From the NCBI RefSeq assembly GCF_024372725.1, contig NZ_VOUA01000001.1, forward strand, positions 186,001-250,000: a stretch of DNA of 64,000 bases, given 5' to 3'. The position numbers and the translations under genes were made by a program. This DNA comes from Methanosarcina sp. KYL-1 (GTDB lineage Archaea > Halobacteriota > Methanosarcinia > Methanosarcinales > Methanosarcinaceae). Of this stretch, positions 44,179 through 52,870 are shown piece after piece; the first letter of the stretch is position 1, and each line of letters starts with the position of its first letter. Below the pieces are notes generated by a model, which saw only the letters and a list, made by a program, of their open reading frames with translations, did not search any database and was not told where the DNA came from.

Positions 44179-46419
44179 TCAGAAATCATTTTTTATCCGG
44201 TATATTTTGACAGAGCCAAGGTAAACCAGTTCGAAATAAGTTTCGTCTTCGAATTTATCCAGTCTACCTCCGTATCTATCCCTTTCAAGTTCCCCTATGT
44301 ATACGTAACTTATATTATATTTTTCGATAAGTTCAATGGCTTTTTCTTCGCTGTCTGTGTTGTAGATGGAACTTATATCTTTTATCCTTGTCCTTACTTC
44401 AGCGCGGTCCCTCCCCCAGAACCTCTCGTGCCTTGCCCAGCCCAGGACTGTGGGAAGCCCGGTGTTTGCAGAGACCCTTGAGGTGTAGGAATAGCTGCTC
44501 TGGTCTGAGGCGGCTTCGAGGATTACGGGAGTCCCCTCTATATTTTCCTGCATCCATTTTATGGCGTTGTAATCTCCCCTATCAAGTTCTTTCATGTATT
44601 CCATCCCGTCAAGGGCCGGTTTGGCCTGCATATCCTGAATTCTCGTAAGGGTCCCAACGACCGGAAAGAAGGTACAGGAGATAAGCAGGAGCAAAAATAA
44701 AACTGTCCAGGCCTTGTTTCCGGCATTTTCCGGGTATTCAGGAAAAAAAGCATGTTCCTGGGTCCGGACTCCATAACGGGAACGGATTTCATAATAGGAA
44801 TAAGAGGCTGCGATAGCCAGGAATATCCAGGCGTGCATGTAGAATTTAAAGACCGTGTTCATGCGGGCATAATTCCCCGGACAGGGGTCTTCGAGATAAA
44901 TGAATTCACACATCAGTGTGATGAAAGCGGCTGCCGCAGCAAGCAGGGATACGAACCCTGTGGAACTCCTTTGAGAGAGGTCTTTTAAGAACGATATGAA
45001 GGAGAGGCCGAGCAGAGGCAGAAGGACCAGTAACAGAGGAGTTCCCCACTCAATGGAAAGCAGGGCAGGGATTCCAAATCCCAGGGTGAAGTACCTGACT
45101 TTTTGCTTGAAGTCCAGATGGGTGCTAAGGTGTGTAATTAGAAAAGAGAATATCAGGTACAGGAAAAGGCCGAAAAGAATGAAGAATTTGTCAATTCCTG
45201 TCCGAAGTTCCGGGTCCAATAAGCCGAATCCTTCTGCGGCTTGAGGATGAAAGGACAGGTAAAAGGGCAAATATAACAAAAAGCTGAGGGTGGAGATAAG
45301 GACTAATGTCCTGGAAAAGCCTGAAAAGGCCCGGGAAATATCTTTTTTCCGAATACCTGATCCGGAATAAAATGCGGATCTAGAATAAAATGTGGAGCTT
45401 GAATTAAAGACGGAACCAGAATAAAAGGCAAAGATAACCGATACCATAAGGCCGAAATATATGGGGAAATCCCAGGCGTTGGCGGGGAATAAAAAACCAA
45501 GAGATATTGAGAAGGCAAGAAATGCCGGAGCGTTTTCAAATGCCGAATTTCCGTTTCTTCGGAAATAGATGTTGAGAAGAAAGGCAAGTACGAGCAACTG
45601 AAAGGGGATCGCCAGCATATGGGCGTGAAGGTCTCCGTGTATGAAACTGAAATATGGGAATTCGTTTATGGTGTAGGGGATCACTCTCGAACTGCTCCAG
45701 TAGTATCCCATGGAAACTGGATTTTTGAGGATGTAGATGGAGACGAATCCTATCAGCCCCTGTATATTCCCGAGCAGCGCTCCGAATGCTGCCGTTATCA
45801 CCCCGAATTTCACATTTCCGCGAGTAAGGTTGTACCCAATCCCAAATAACAGGTTGAGGGAAAGGGCGAAGGTAAGTGCGATTGCCAGGTTAAACAGTAT
45901 GGAAGGCTCGACAGCGCTTAGTTTTCCGGGAACTCCCACGGAGAGGTACCCTAAGTAGTAGTAAAAATCAAGGGTTCCGCCTGCAAACCAGGGGTCCGGA
46001 GGAGGAAAAGAAGAAGTCCTTATCACCGTATTCAAAAAAGCAAAATCCATAAACTTTTCGTGCCCGTGAATTTCGGGGAGGTACATGCGCACGAGCAGGA
46101 AAAAAAAGAACCCTGCGGTGAAGACAAATTCGTTCAGGAGCACGACATTCCTGTTCGGTAAGATTCTTTGTTTCCTGTACAGGTTTATTGATATAAGGCA
46201 GAGTACAAGGATCGCAATTATGACCGTACTTACTTTAAAGCTCCAAATATACGAAAAAATCCACGACAGATAGGTGACAAGTACAATCCCGAGGGTCCTG
46301 GATGCCGAATACCCCCCATCAGCAAGCCGGTTTCCGAGAGCCCCGGCGAGTGGAATGGAAATTAAGCCCAGGCCCTGGATAAGAATAAACCATAAAATTA
46401 CGTGAAGATAGTCTGACAT
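44179..46419 (-). CDS. DUF2298 (archaeal YYY) multi-pass membrane protein
   Basis: The protein is about 746 residues, with 12 or more hydrophobic helices and a C-terminal soluble part. The signature DPWFAGGTLDFYYYLGYLSV (family named after its YYY) and FSFIHGDLHAHMLAIPFQLL are clear. The C-terminal region has MNTVFKFYMHAWIFLAIAAS and VLGWARHERFWGRDRAEVRT. The family (TIGR03662/DUF2298) resembles GT-C oligosaccharyl or mannosyl transferases and is found in archaeal N-glycosylation contexts; no reaction is proven to my knowledge. I start at ATG 46419 (MSDYLHVILW). It is followed 48-70 bases later by the AglD-like gene in the same frame. Confidence 0.85.
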   Translation of the reverse strand: MSDYLHVILWFILIQGLGLISIPLAGALGNRLADGGYSASRTLGIVLVTYLSWIFSYIWSFKVSTVIIAILVLCLISINLYRKQRILPNRNVVLLNEFVFTAGFFFFLLVRMYLPEIHGHEKFMDFAFLNTVIRTSSFPPPDPWFAGGTLDFYYYLGYLSVGVPGKLSAVEPSILFNLAIALTFALSLNLLFGIGYNLTRGNVKFGVITAAFGALLGNIQGLIGFVSIYILKNPVSMGYYWSSSRVIPYTINEFPYFSFIHGDLHAHMLAIPFQLLVLAFLLNIYFRRNGNSAFENAPAFLAFSISLGFLFPANAWDFPIYFGLMVSVIFAFYSGSVFNSSSTFYSRSAFYSGSGIRKKDISRAFSGFSRTLVLISTLSFLLYLPFYLSFHPQAAEGFGLLDPELRTGIDKFFILFGLFLYLIFSFLITHLSTHLDFKQKVRYFTLGFGIPALLSIEWGTPLLLVLLPLLGLSFISFLKDLSQRSSTGFVSLLAAAAAFITLMCEFIYLEDPCPGNYARMNTVFKFYMHAWIFLAIAASYSYYEIRSRYGVRTQEHAFFPEYPENAGNKAWTVLFLLLLISCTFFPVVGTLTRIQDMQAKPALDGMEYMKELDRGDYNAIKWMQENIEGTPVILEAASDQSSYSYTSRVSANTGLPTVLGWARHERFWGRDRAEVRTRIKDISSIYNTDSEEKAIELIEKYNISYVYIGELERDRYGGRLDKFEDETYFELVYLGSVKIYRIKNDF

Positions 46420-46445
46420 TGTTTTATGTCCCTGAAAAATACATT

Positions 46446-46501
46446 CCCCTAAATTCATTTCCCTATATGCATTCCCCTAAATTCATTTCCCTATATGTAT
46501 T
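46446..46501. repeat. Two 28-base direct repeats upstream of the DUF2298 gene
   Basis: A 28-base unit beginning CCCCTAAATTCATTTCCC occurs at 46446 and 46474 with one difference. It lies in the likely leader or promoter of the minus-strand DUF2298 gene. Confidence 0.8.
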
Positions 46502-46633
46502 CTTTACTTTTAAATAGCTGGAATCTTCCCCCCAAACGAATCCCCATCCCCAACGTATTCTTTTTTTCAGGGGGCTGCCTTGATAGGTAGCATACATCTT
46601 GTTAATAGGCTTATATTCCTGTTGAATGGGAAA

Positions 46634-46826
46634 TTTTTTTCTCTTTTCCTTTCTCTCCCTCTTCTTCCTCTCTTCCTCTTCTTCCTCTCTTCCTCTTCTT
46701 CCTCTCTTCCTCTTCTTCCTCTCTTCCTCTTCTTCCTCTCTTCCTCTTCTTCCTCTCTTCCTCTTCTTCCTCTCTCCCTCTTCTTCCTCTCTCCCTCTTC
46801 TTCCTCTCCCTCTTTCTCCTTCTCCT
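46634..46826. repeat. 193-base uninterrupted pyrimidine tract with 17-base period
   Basis: From 46634 to 46826 the plus strand has only C and T. Within it, CCTCTCTTCCTCTTCTT repeats every 17 bases at 46667, 46684, 46701, 46718, 46735, 46752, 46769, 46786 and 46803, the last copies with a C for T change. Long frames on both strands (Ser/Leu-rich or Glu/Arg/Lys-rich) are by-products. It sits between the divergent DUF2298 and aldehyde dehydrogenase genes. Confidence 0.95.
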
Positions 46827-46968
46827 GCCTTTTTTCTTCTTGCCCTTCTCCTTCTTCTTCTCCTTTCTTTACTTCCAGGTTATTATCTATACATTCTTCT
46901 CTATTATTATTCAAAAGTTCCTATAAACCTTGTTATCTTAAAATATATGCTCGCAAATAGTGGTAGTT

Positions 46969-48399
46969 ATGAAAATGCAGATTAATGGAAAAGCTGTCGA
47001 AGCATGCGGCGGGGAGTTTTTTGATGTTAAAAACCCGGCAACGGGTGAACTTATTGATAGGGTTCCCATGGGTTCCGAAAATGACGTGGATATGGCGGTT
47101 GGAGCCGCTGCTGCAGCTTCTGGCGGCTGGGCTGCAACTTCTCCCCAGCAGAGGGGCGTTATTCTTTACAGGGCTGCCGGGATCGTAAGGCAGAAAAAGG
47201 ATGAACTTGCCGTCCTGCTTACGCGGGAACAGGGAAAACCTCTTTTCGAAGCTAAAAATGAGATCGAAGGTTTTGCAAATGTCCTGGAATATTATTGTGG
47301 GCTTGCAGGCAGCCTGCGGGGGGATTTTGTTACCGTTCCCCAAAACGGCTATGCTTTTACTGCAAAAAAACCCCTGGGGGTCTGCGCGGCAATAATCCCC
47401 TGGAACATGCCTGCCCTGATCATGGCCTGGAAAATAGGTCCTGCCCTTATTTCGGGGAACACTGTTGTGCTGAAGCCGGCAAGCAATACTCCCCTTACCA
47501 ACCTTGCCCTGGCTTCGGTCCTGAATGAAGCCGGGCTGCCTGCCGGAGTGCTGAATGTTGTCACAGGCCCCGGAAATTCCGTTGGGGAAGCCCTGGTCCG
47601 CAGCCGGGAAGTGAAGAAAATCTCTTTTACTGGGGAATCAGGGACTGGAAAGCGTGTGGCAGAACTTGCCGCCGGTGGGATGAAAAGAGTGACCCTGGAA
47701 CTCGGGGGAAGCGACCCCATGCTGGTCTGCGACGACGCTGAAATTGAAAGTGCGGCTATAGGAGCTCTCAGGGGGAGGTTTTACAACTGCGGGCAGACCT
47801 GTACTGCCGTCAAGCGAGTTTACGTTTTTGAGTCCGTGGCTGAAGAATTCATAAAAAAGCTTGAGGCCGGCATCCGGAATTTGAGAGTCGGAAACGGTCT
47901 GGATGGAAATATCAGTGTCGGGCCCCTTAATAACCTATCGCAGTGGGAATATGTGAAAGGGCTGGTAACCGAAATTAAGGAGAAGGATGAGGGTAAGGTC
48001 CTTACCGGAGGGAAGGTCCCGGAAGGCTGTGAATATGAAAAAGGGTATTTCTTCGAACCTTCTCTTGTCGTGGATGTGCCCCGGGATTCCAGGCTCCTGA
48101 ATGAAGAGGTTTTCGGTCCGGTGTTGCCCGTAGTTACTGTAAAGGACCTTGACGAGGCAATTGAAGAGGCAAACAACACACGTTACGGGCTTGGGGCATC
48201 TCTCTGGACAAAGAATCTTGACAGAATCCGTACGGGCTGCGAAAAGTTGAATGCGGGAGTTGTGTGGATTAACCAGCACCTTAAGGTAGCTCCTGAAGTT
48301 CCTTTCGGGGGGGTTAAGGAGAGTGGTATGGGAAGAGAAAACGGTCCTGACGCTCTTCTCGAATATATGGATACGAAAACTATAATGCTAAAAGTTTGA
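46969..48399 (+). CDS. NAD(P)-dependent aldehyde dehydrogenase
   Basis: The protein is about 476 residues, with a complete ALDH-superfamily fold. It has PLGVCAAIIPWNMPALIMAW, VVLKPASNTPLTNLALASVL, ISFTGESGTGKRVAELAAGG (cofactor loop), the general base Glu in TLELGGSDPML, and the catalytic Cys in FYNCGQTCTAVKRVYVF. KESGMGRENGPDALLEYMDT closes the barrel. The substrate cannot be read from sequence; archaeal relatives act on lactaldehyde, succinate semialdehyde or glyceraldehyde. The frame is open to GTG 46960. ATG 46969 is preferred, and ATG 46975 is possible. The promoter region includes the pyrimidine tract. Confidence 0.93.
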   Translation: MKMQINGKAVEACGGEFFDVKNPATGELIDRVPMGSENDVDMAVGAAAAASGGWAATSPQQRGVILYRAAGIVRQKKDELAVLLTREQGKPLFEAKNEIEGFANVLEYYCGLAGSLRGDFVTVPQNGYAFTAKKPLGVCAAIIPWNMPALIMAWKIGPALISGNTVVLKPASNTPLTNLALASVLNEAGLPAGVLNVVTGPGNSVGEALVRSREVKKISFTGESGTGKRVAELAAGGMKRVTLELGGSDPMLVCDDAEIESAAIGALRGRFYNCGQTCTAVKRVYVFESVAEEFIKKLEAGIRNLRVGNGLDGNISVGPLNNLSQWEYVKGLVTEIKEKDEGKVLTGGKVPEGCEYEKGYFFEPSLVVDVPRDSRLLNEEVFGPVLPVVTVKDLDEAIEEANNTRYGLGASLWTKNLDRIRTGCEKLNAGVVWINQHLKVAPEVPFGGVKESGMGRENGPDALLEYMDTKTIMLKV

Positions 48400-48672
48400 A
48401 TATGTTGCAAAGGCAAAAACAAAGAAAAAGATAAGACAAGTAATGATAAATCAAGACAGTCAAAGGAAAAGCTGCAAGGAAACAGAATTCCCGTGGATTC
48501 GCATATTTCAAAAGAATAAAATAAAGAAGTTTCGATGAGTTCAATATCGATCAGCAAAACCATCTTATGAACTCACTGTCGATTAATAAAAACATCTCGA
48601 TGAGCCTAACATCTGTTGGCCCATCGAATTCCCCTTTTTTCTTTAAACAGGCTATTAATAAGCTTTTGAAGT
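48400..48672. other. Convergent gap after the aldehyde dehydrogenase gene
   Basis: About 270 A-rich bases. The words TCGATGAG and TCGAT recur between about 48530 and 48610. No gene, hairpin or terminator could be firmly placed. Confidence 0.3.
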
Positions 48673-48942
48673 TTACTTCTTGTACTTGGGCAGGAGCTGC
48701 ATGAATTCGGCAGCTTCCATCACGGGAACACTATCTATTATGCAGATGTCGGACCAGGGCAGGTTGAAGGCCCCGTAAGCTTCGGAACTTTCGGCTTCGT
48801 AAAGGATAAAGTATCGGTTGCCTGAAAGATCAATCCACTGGTTGATAATATCGATTCCCTCAGGTACCTCCAGTTTCTTGAAGTGTTCAAGGATCTGATC
48901 GCGGGTCGCTGGGTCCCAGGTGCTAATGTCCATGAATAACAT
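48673..48942 (-). CDS. Small DUF3303-like protein
   Basis: This 89-residue alpha/beta protein has the pattern of DUF3303/dimeric ferredoxin-like proteins: MLFMDISTWDPATRDQILEH, PEGIDIINQWIDLSGNRYFI, LYEAESSEAYGAFNLPWSDI and the final MEAAEFMQLLPKY. Such proteins are short monooxygenase-like barrels of unknown role; family assignment is from memory of its pattern. GGAGTGGT precedes the ATG at 48942; ATG 48933 (MDISTW) is an alternative. Monocistronic. Confidence 0.75.
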   Translation of the reverse strand: MLFMDISTWDPATRDQILEHFKKLEVPEGIDIINQWIDLSGNRYFILYEAESSEAYGAFNLPWSDICIIDSVPVMEAAEFMQLLPKYKK

Positions 48943-49338
48943 CTTTTACCACTCCTTTTCTTTGTTGCACAGTGCTGCCAATTCCCCTCCCCGGAAACCA
49001 GGGCAGCCTTTATACAGTATCCGGGTTTTTTAAGAGCTCCGCTCCAAGTGGAAAACATATCTGCTTCCCCCGGCTATGCCATCCCCACAGGTGCAGGTGT
49101 GACATGCGTGCCCCTAAAAGGCCAATATGCGGCCAAAGTTTCAAAGTTTCTTTTTATTAAATTATTAACTGTCCTTTCCTAATTCATCATTCCCCAAAAT
49201 CCCCTCAGGATGATAAACTCGGTCAGACAGGTAGTCGTGCAGATAGTTCTGCAGGTATAGGCAGTATAATATCCTCCCTTAGACTATATAATAGTTAGTC
49301 CTAAAATTTATATCGATCTTGAAAATGGAATTAAGTCC
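48943..49338. other. Region between DUF3303 and FAD oxidoreductase genes
   Basis: About 400 bases. The minus-strand DUF3303 promoter should lie near 48960-49180 (AT-rich at 49145-49170). An interrupted dyad (GACTA...TAGTC) lies at about 49282-49300. Cys-rich short frames here look like chance. Confidence 0.3.
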
Positions 49339-50649
49339 TCATAAGAAACTCTTCATTAGCAGCCGGGCGCATTCAAATCCGGCTTTAACCGACCCGTTTA
49401 TGCTTCTTTCAGGGTAATTCTCGGGAGAAAACATGCCTGCAAGGTAAAGCCCCCGGGGCCCCGGAGCTGCAGGAAGTACTTTTTCAAGATATCCCTGCTC
49501 GTACACCGGTGCGGTATCCAGTCGGCGGAAGAGTTTTTTCCAGCGCACTTCTTTTCTGGAAAAGGCAGGAAATATCTTTTCAAGCCCCGAAAGATAGGAA
49601 TCAAGGACCTCTTCTTCCTTTTGCACCCATAGGGGGTCCTTTTCATTCTGGAAATAAGAAGCCAGATAGACCAGGTGTTCTCCGTAGTCCTCAAAGGGTA
49701 AAAAGTTAGTGTGTTCGATAACGGCTCCGAAAGGCACGTCTGCTTTTATGTTCAGCCAGTAAGTCCCGTCCTGCATAAGCCCTCTATCAAGCCCCAGGAG
49801 AGCGCATGCGGTTCCCTGGTACCGAATGCCCCGGAGGGTCTCGTGCAAAGCCTCAGGTTTGCCTTTTGTAAGCGCATCCAGCACTCCGGGTTCTACGGTT
49901 GAGATCACCGCATCACAGGCTACAAAAGTTCCGTTAGCGACCACCCCCTGTACAGCGTTATCCTGGATGACGATTTCGCTTACAGGGGTATTTTTCTGGA
50001 TTATGCCGCCATTTTCACGCACTTCCTCTGCCAGGGCTTCTACCAGGGCATTGAACCCTCCTTTCATGTATCCAAGTTTTTCCCCGCCTCTGCCCCTGTC
50101 CGACCTGATTTTCACGCGCCCGATTAGCCAGGCTGCGGAAACGTTTTCGGCGTTGTCCCCGAATTTGCTTTTCAGAAGGGGGGCAAAAAAGTTTTCGTAC
50201 ACGTTGCTCCCTGCGGTATCGAGGATCCAGTCCTTTGCCTTTATTTTGTCATAAGGGGCCGTATCTTTAATGCCCCTGATCCTGAGGACCATCAGGCCCA
50301 GCCTTACAAGGTCAGAGAGGGAAAGGGGCTTGAAGCGCAGGATTTCCAGGGGTGTGTTCATCGGGTAAGCTTTTCCGTCCACAAAATAGGCATTTTTTCC
50401 CTCAAGCCACAGCATTTTCCTCTCGAGCCCCAGTTCCTCTATCAGGGCAAGGAGTTCGGAATCACTCCGGAAGATGTGGTGGTAGTATTTTTCAATGAAA
50501 TATGGATTTTCCGCACTTTCCTGGCAGCAGCTTGCGGCCATTCCCCCAATTTCCGCATCTTTTTCAAAAATAAGGACTTCATTCTCTTTGCAAAGTCTGT
50601 ACCCGGCTGACAGCCCTGCAATTCCGGATCCGATTATTGCTATTTTCAT
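49339..50649 (-). CDS. FAD-dependent amine-oxidase-fold oxidoreductase
   Basis: The protein is about 436 residues. The N-terminal Rossmann motif is IAIIGSGIAGLSAGYRLCKE, followed by VLIFEKDAEIGGMAAS (FAD ribose and flavin contact) and the C-terminal GLYLAGMFSPENYPERSING. It has the fold of protoporphyrinogen oxidase, phytoene desaturase and UDP-galactopyranose mutase. YMKGGFNALVEALAEEVREN and NTPVSEIVIQDNAVQGVVAN fit that group. The substrate is unknown; the position among polyprenol-glycan genes suggests sugar or lipid chemistry. ATG 50649 (MKIAII) has AGAGG about 10 bases before it; the upstream in-frame start at 50682 is less likely. Confidence 0.85.
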   Translation of the reverse strand: MKIAIIGSGIAGLSAGYRLCKENEVLIFEKDAEIGGMAASCCQESAENPYFIEKYYHHIFRSDSELLALIEELGLERKMLWLEGKNAYFVDGKAYPMNTPLEILRFKPLSLSDLVRLGLMVLRIRGIKDTAPYDKIKAKDWILDTAGSNVYENFFAPLLKSKFGDNAENVSAAWLIGRVKIRSDRGRGGEKLGYMKGGFNALVEALAEEVRENGGIIQKNTPVSEIVIQDNAVQGVVANGTFVACDAVISTVEPGVLDALTKGKPEALHETLRGIRYQGTACALLGLDRGLMQDGTYWLNIKADVPFGAVIEHTNFLPFEDYGEHLVYLASYFQNEKDPLWVQKEEEVLDSYLSGLEKIFPAFSRKEVRWKKLFRRLDTAPVYEQGYLEKVLPAAPGPRGLYLAGMFSPENYPERSINGSVKAGFECARLLMKSFL

Positions 50650-50788
50650 AGATTTTTTCCTCTTTCGTAAGACTTGCGGCAAGTTTGCCTCTCAAGCCTT
50701 TCTCCTTTTTAAATTTTTACTTCGCCTGAGTGCCCCAGGAACTGAGTGTCCCCCGGATATTTTCTTTTTTCCTGCTGTGGAAAAGGCT

Positions 50789-52507
50789 TCATTCAGCCCT
50801 TTCCAGGCTCCTTTTGTAATAAAGGGTGAACTCTTTTCCGGGACGCAGGGTGAAATTGTAGGATGCATAGTCTTCTTCCGGAATCTCCCTGTACATCTGG
50901 TATGCTGCAGGCACGATTATTGCATCATATTTTTTGTTCATGGGAAGCTTTGACATGTATCCTGTTTTTTCGTAGTCCCGAAGGTACCAGGGCAGGGGCC
51001 AGTACAGGTTTTTCGGGTCCACCACGTAGATCTTCATACTCTTTGGCCCGAGTTTTAACCCATCTATCTTTTCTATGAGCTCACGGATGTCCGGGGATGC
51101 TTGGGTGTAGGTCATCGGTTCTGCCGGCTCCATACTCCTGTAGTAGTTTACCGAGATGCCCTGTACCAGGGAAATTACCAGGGTGAGGGCAAGAACCCCT
51201 GCCAGTATAGTGCGGCTTCTCCTAAAAAGCTCTGGCCGGAAAGCTGGAAAATGTTTTGGTTCGGAGGTTTTTGGTTTTGTCCCATCGGCATTTTCCACGG
51301 GACTGCTTTTAAGTCTTCGGGGAAACATTTCTCCAAGGTATGCTCCTGCAAGAATCCCGAAAGGCAGGATGATATGCACGACTAGCCAGGGGACTTTTTC
51401 CTGGAGGTAGGAATAGAGCAGCAGGCTTGCAAGGGCCCAGTAGCAGAGGAAAAGGAAAAATTGGGAATTTTTCCCTCTCTTTTTAAGGAAGTGCAGGAAG
51501 CCTGCGGTCCCGAAGAGCAGGACGGGGATTTCGTACACGAGGAGAAGGGGGAAGTAGTAGTAAAAGGGTCCTCCTATGCGCTCGGTCCTGTGCATTGCCA
51601 TCCAGTGGGAAAAAGCCCTTTCCACGATTGAGAAAAGGGATTCCGGGTTCCTGAAAAGGCTTGTGTAAAACAGCATTACAATGAAAATGAAGAGTGCGCC
51701 TGAAAGGAGGACATCAGGAATATAGGGTAAGAGGACAGAACTTTTGAAAAGAGCTTCACGCCCCTTTTTGGGTTCCGATGGCCTAAACTTTCCTTTCCTC
51801 CATCCGGAATAAATTCCGTATAAAATGCTAAGCCCTGCATAGCTTCCGAAGATAAGGATTATCAGGTAAGCGTTTTCCTTTGCAGTCACTGCAAGGGCAA
51901 GGGCCGATACGGCAAGGATGAGATACGGATATCTCTTTAGACTGTGAAGGTTCTCGAGGTATCGGACCCCTCCTGCGATGGCAGCAATAGTGCAGAAGAC
52001 GATTATCATGTCATTTCTGAAGAACCTTGAAAAGTAAACCATGCTGGGAGAAGCTGCAAGCAAAAACGCTGACCAGAGGACGCCTCTTTTCCCCAGTTCT
52101 TTCTTCAGCAAAAAAAGCACCAGGATTGCGGCTGTTCCGAAAAGTACCGGGAGCAGGCGGGCTGTGGAGTCATTTATTCCGAGGAAGTGAAAGACCAGGG
52201 CTGTGGAATGGTAAAGGAAGGGGCCGTGGTAGGCGGGGTCGTAACTGTACTGCCCGTGTTCGAGGAGTTTCAGGGTAAGGCTGGAGTGTATACTCTCGTC
52301 ATGGTGGAAAACCCGTTCCCCCAGATGAAAAAACCTGAGGAAGAGGGCAAAAAGGATGATCAAAAGTCCAAAAACCCTGTATTTTTTCTCCGAAAGCTCC
52401 GGCAAATTTGCGGGATCTGAACTGGAAAACCGAATAAACCCAGGGCTCTGGCCGCCGTCAGGCTCTGCCCCGTTTTCCTCGTCCTTCATGCTGCCCGTAG
52501 TCTGCAT
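50789..52507 (-). CDS. Agl23-like GT39-type membrane glycosyltransferase
   Basis: The protein is about 572 residues with around ten hydrophobic helices. The first loop has FFHLGERVFHHDESIHSSLT, the Asp-Glu pair typical of GT-C/PMT/ArnT enzymes, followed by YSYDPAYHGPFLYHSTALVF. The pattern matches the archaeal family TIGR03663 (flippase activity-associated protein Agl23), found with S-layer N-glycosylation genes. It probably moves or transfers polyprenol-linked sugar at the outer face of the membrane. GGAGGG supports ATG 52507 (MQTTGSM), although the frame extends to GTG 52549. The FAD oxidoreductase gene follows 139 bases downstream. Confidence 0.85.
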   Translation of the reverse strand: MQTTGSMKDEENGAEPDGGQSPGFIRFSSSDPANLPELSEKKYRVFGLLIILFALFLRFFHLGERVFHHDESIHSSLTLKLLEHGQYSYDPAYHGPFLYHSTALVFHFLGINDSTARLLPVLFGTAAILVLFLLKKELGKRGVLWSAFLLAASPSMVYFSRFFRNDMIIVFCTIAAIAGGVRYLENLHSLKRYPYLILAVSALALAVTAKENAYLIILIFGSYAGLSILYGIYSGWRKGKFRPSEPKKGREALFKSSVLLPYIPDVLLSGALFIFIVMLFYTSLFRNPESLFSIVERAFSHWMAMHRTERIGGPFYYYFPLLLVYEIPVLLFGTAGFLHFLKKRGKNSQFFLFLCYWALASLLLYSYLQEKVPWLVVHIILPFGILAGAYLGEMFPRRLKSSPVENADGTKPKTSEPKHFPAFRPELFRRSRTILAGVLALTLVISLVQGISVNYYRSMEPAEPMTYTQASPDIRELIEKIDGLKLGPKSMKIYVVDPKNLYWPLPWYLRDYEKTGYMSKLPMNKKYDAIIVPAAYQMYREIPEEDYASYNFTLRPGKEFTLYYKRSLERAE

Positions 52508-52870
52508 TATTTCCAAACCCTCCAGAACTGGCTCTTTTCCTATATGCACAGCTATATTTAAGGAATGGGGTGAAATAGCTTCCCCATGGCCGGATAAATC
52601 AAATCCGTTCCTTCTTTATTCTCCGTGTGTAAAATAAGTTTCAGTTCAAGACCATGTTGTTTTTGTGAGGGGTGAGGATATCACTCAAAAAAACAAGGAG
52701 TTCCAAAGCTCAACAGAAGCGGTTTCCCTGACCTTAAAGGGTTTTGAACTTTTCATCTCCGGCTAAAATGCCCTTAAAATCTTATGTGGTAAGGGACATC
52801 TCCTGCGCCCGGATCAACCTGTTCTAATCCGGTTTAAATGCCCTTCGGAACTTCATTTGCTAAGGATAGT
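52508..52870. other. Region between the Agl23-like and uppP genes, with a diverged direct repeat
   Basis: About 360 bases with no gene. CCGGCTAAAATGCCCTT at 52759 and CCGGTTTAAATGCCCTT at 52829 start two related stretches of about 38 bases, each ending in TAAGGA, spaced by 70 bases. Confidence 0.4.

Noticed and set aside
46567-46985. Long frames on both strands across the pyrimidine tract (Ser/Leu-rich, Glu/Arg-rich)
   Set aside because: They are direct translations of a 17-base CT repeat, open in several frames at once, with no ribosome binding site or domain.
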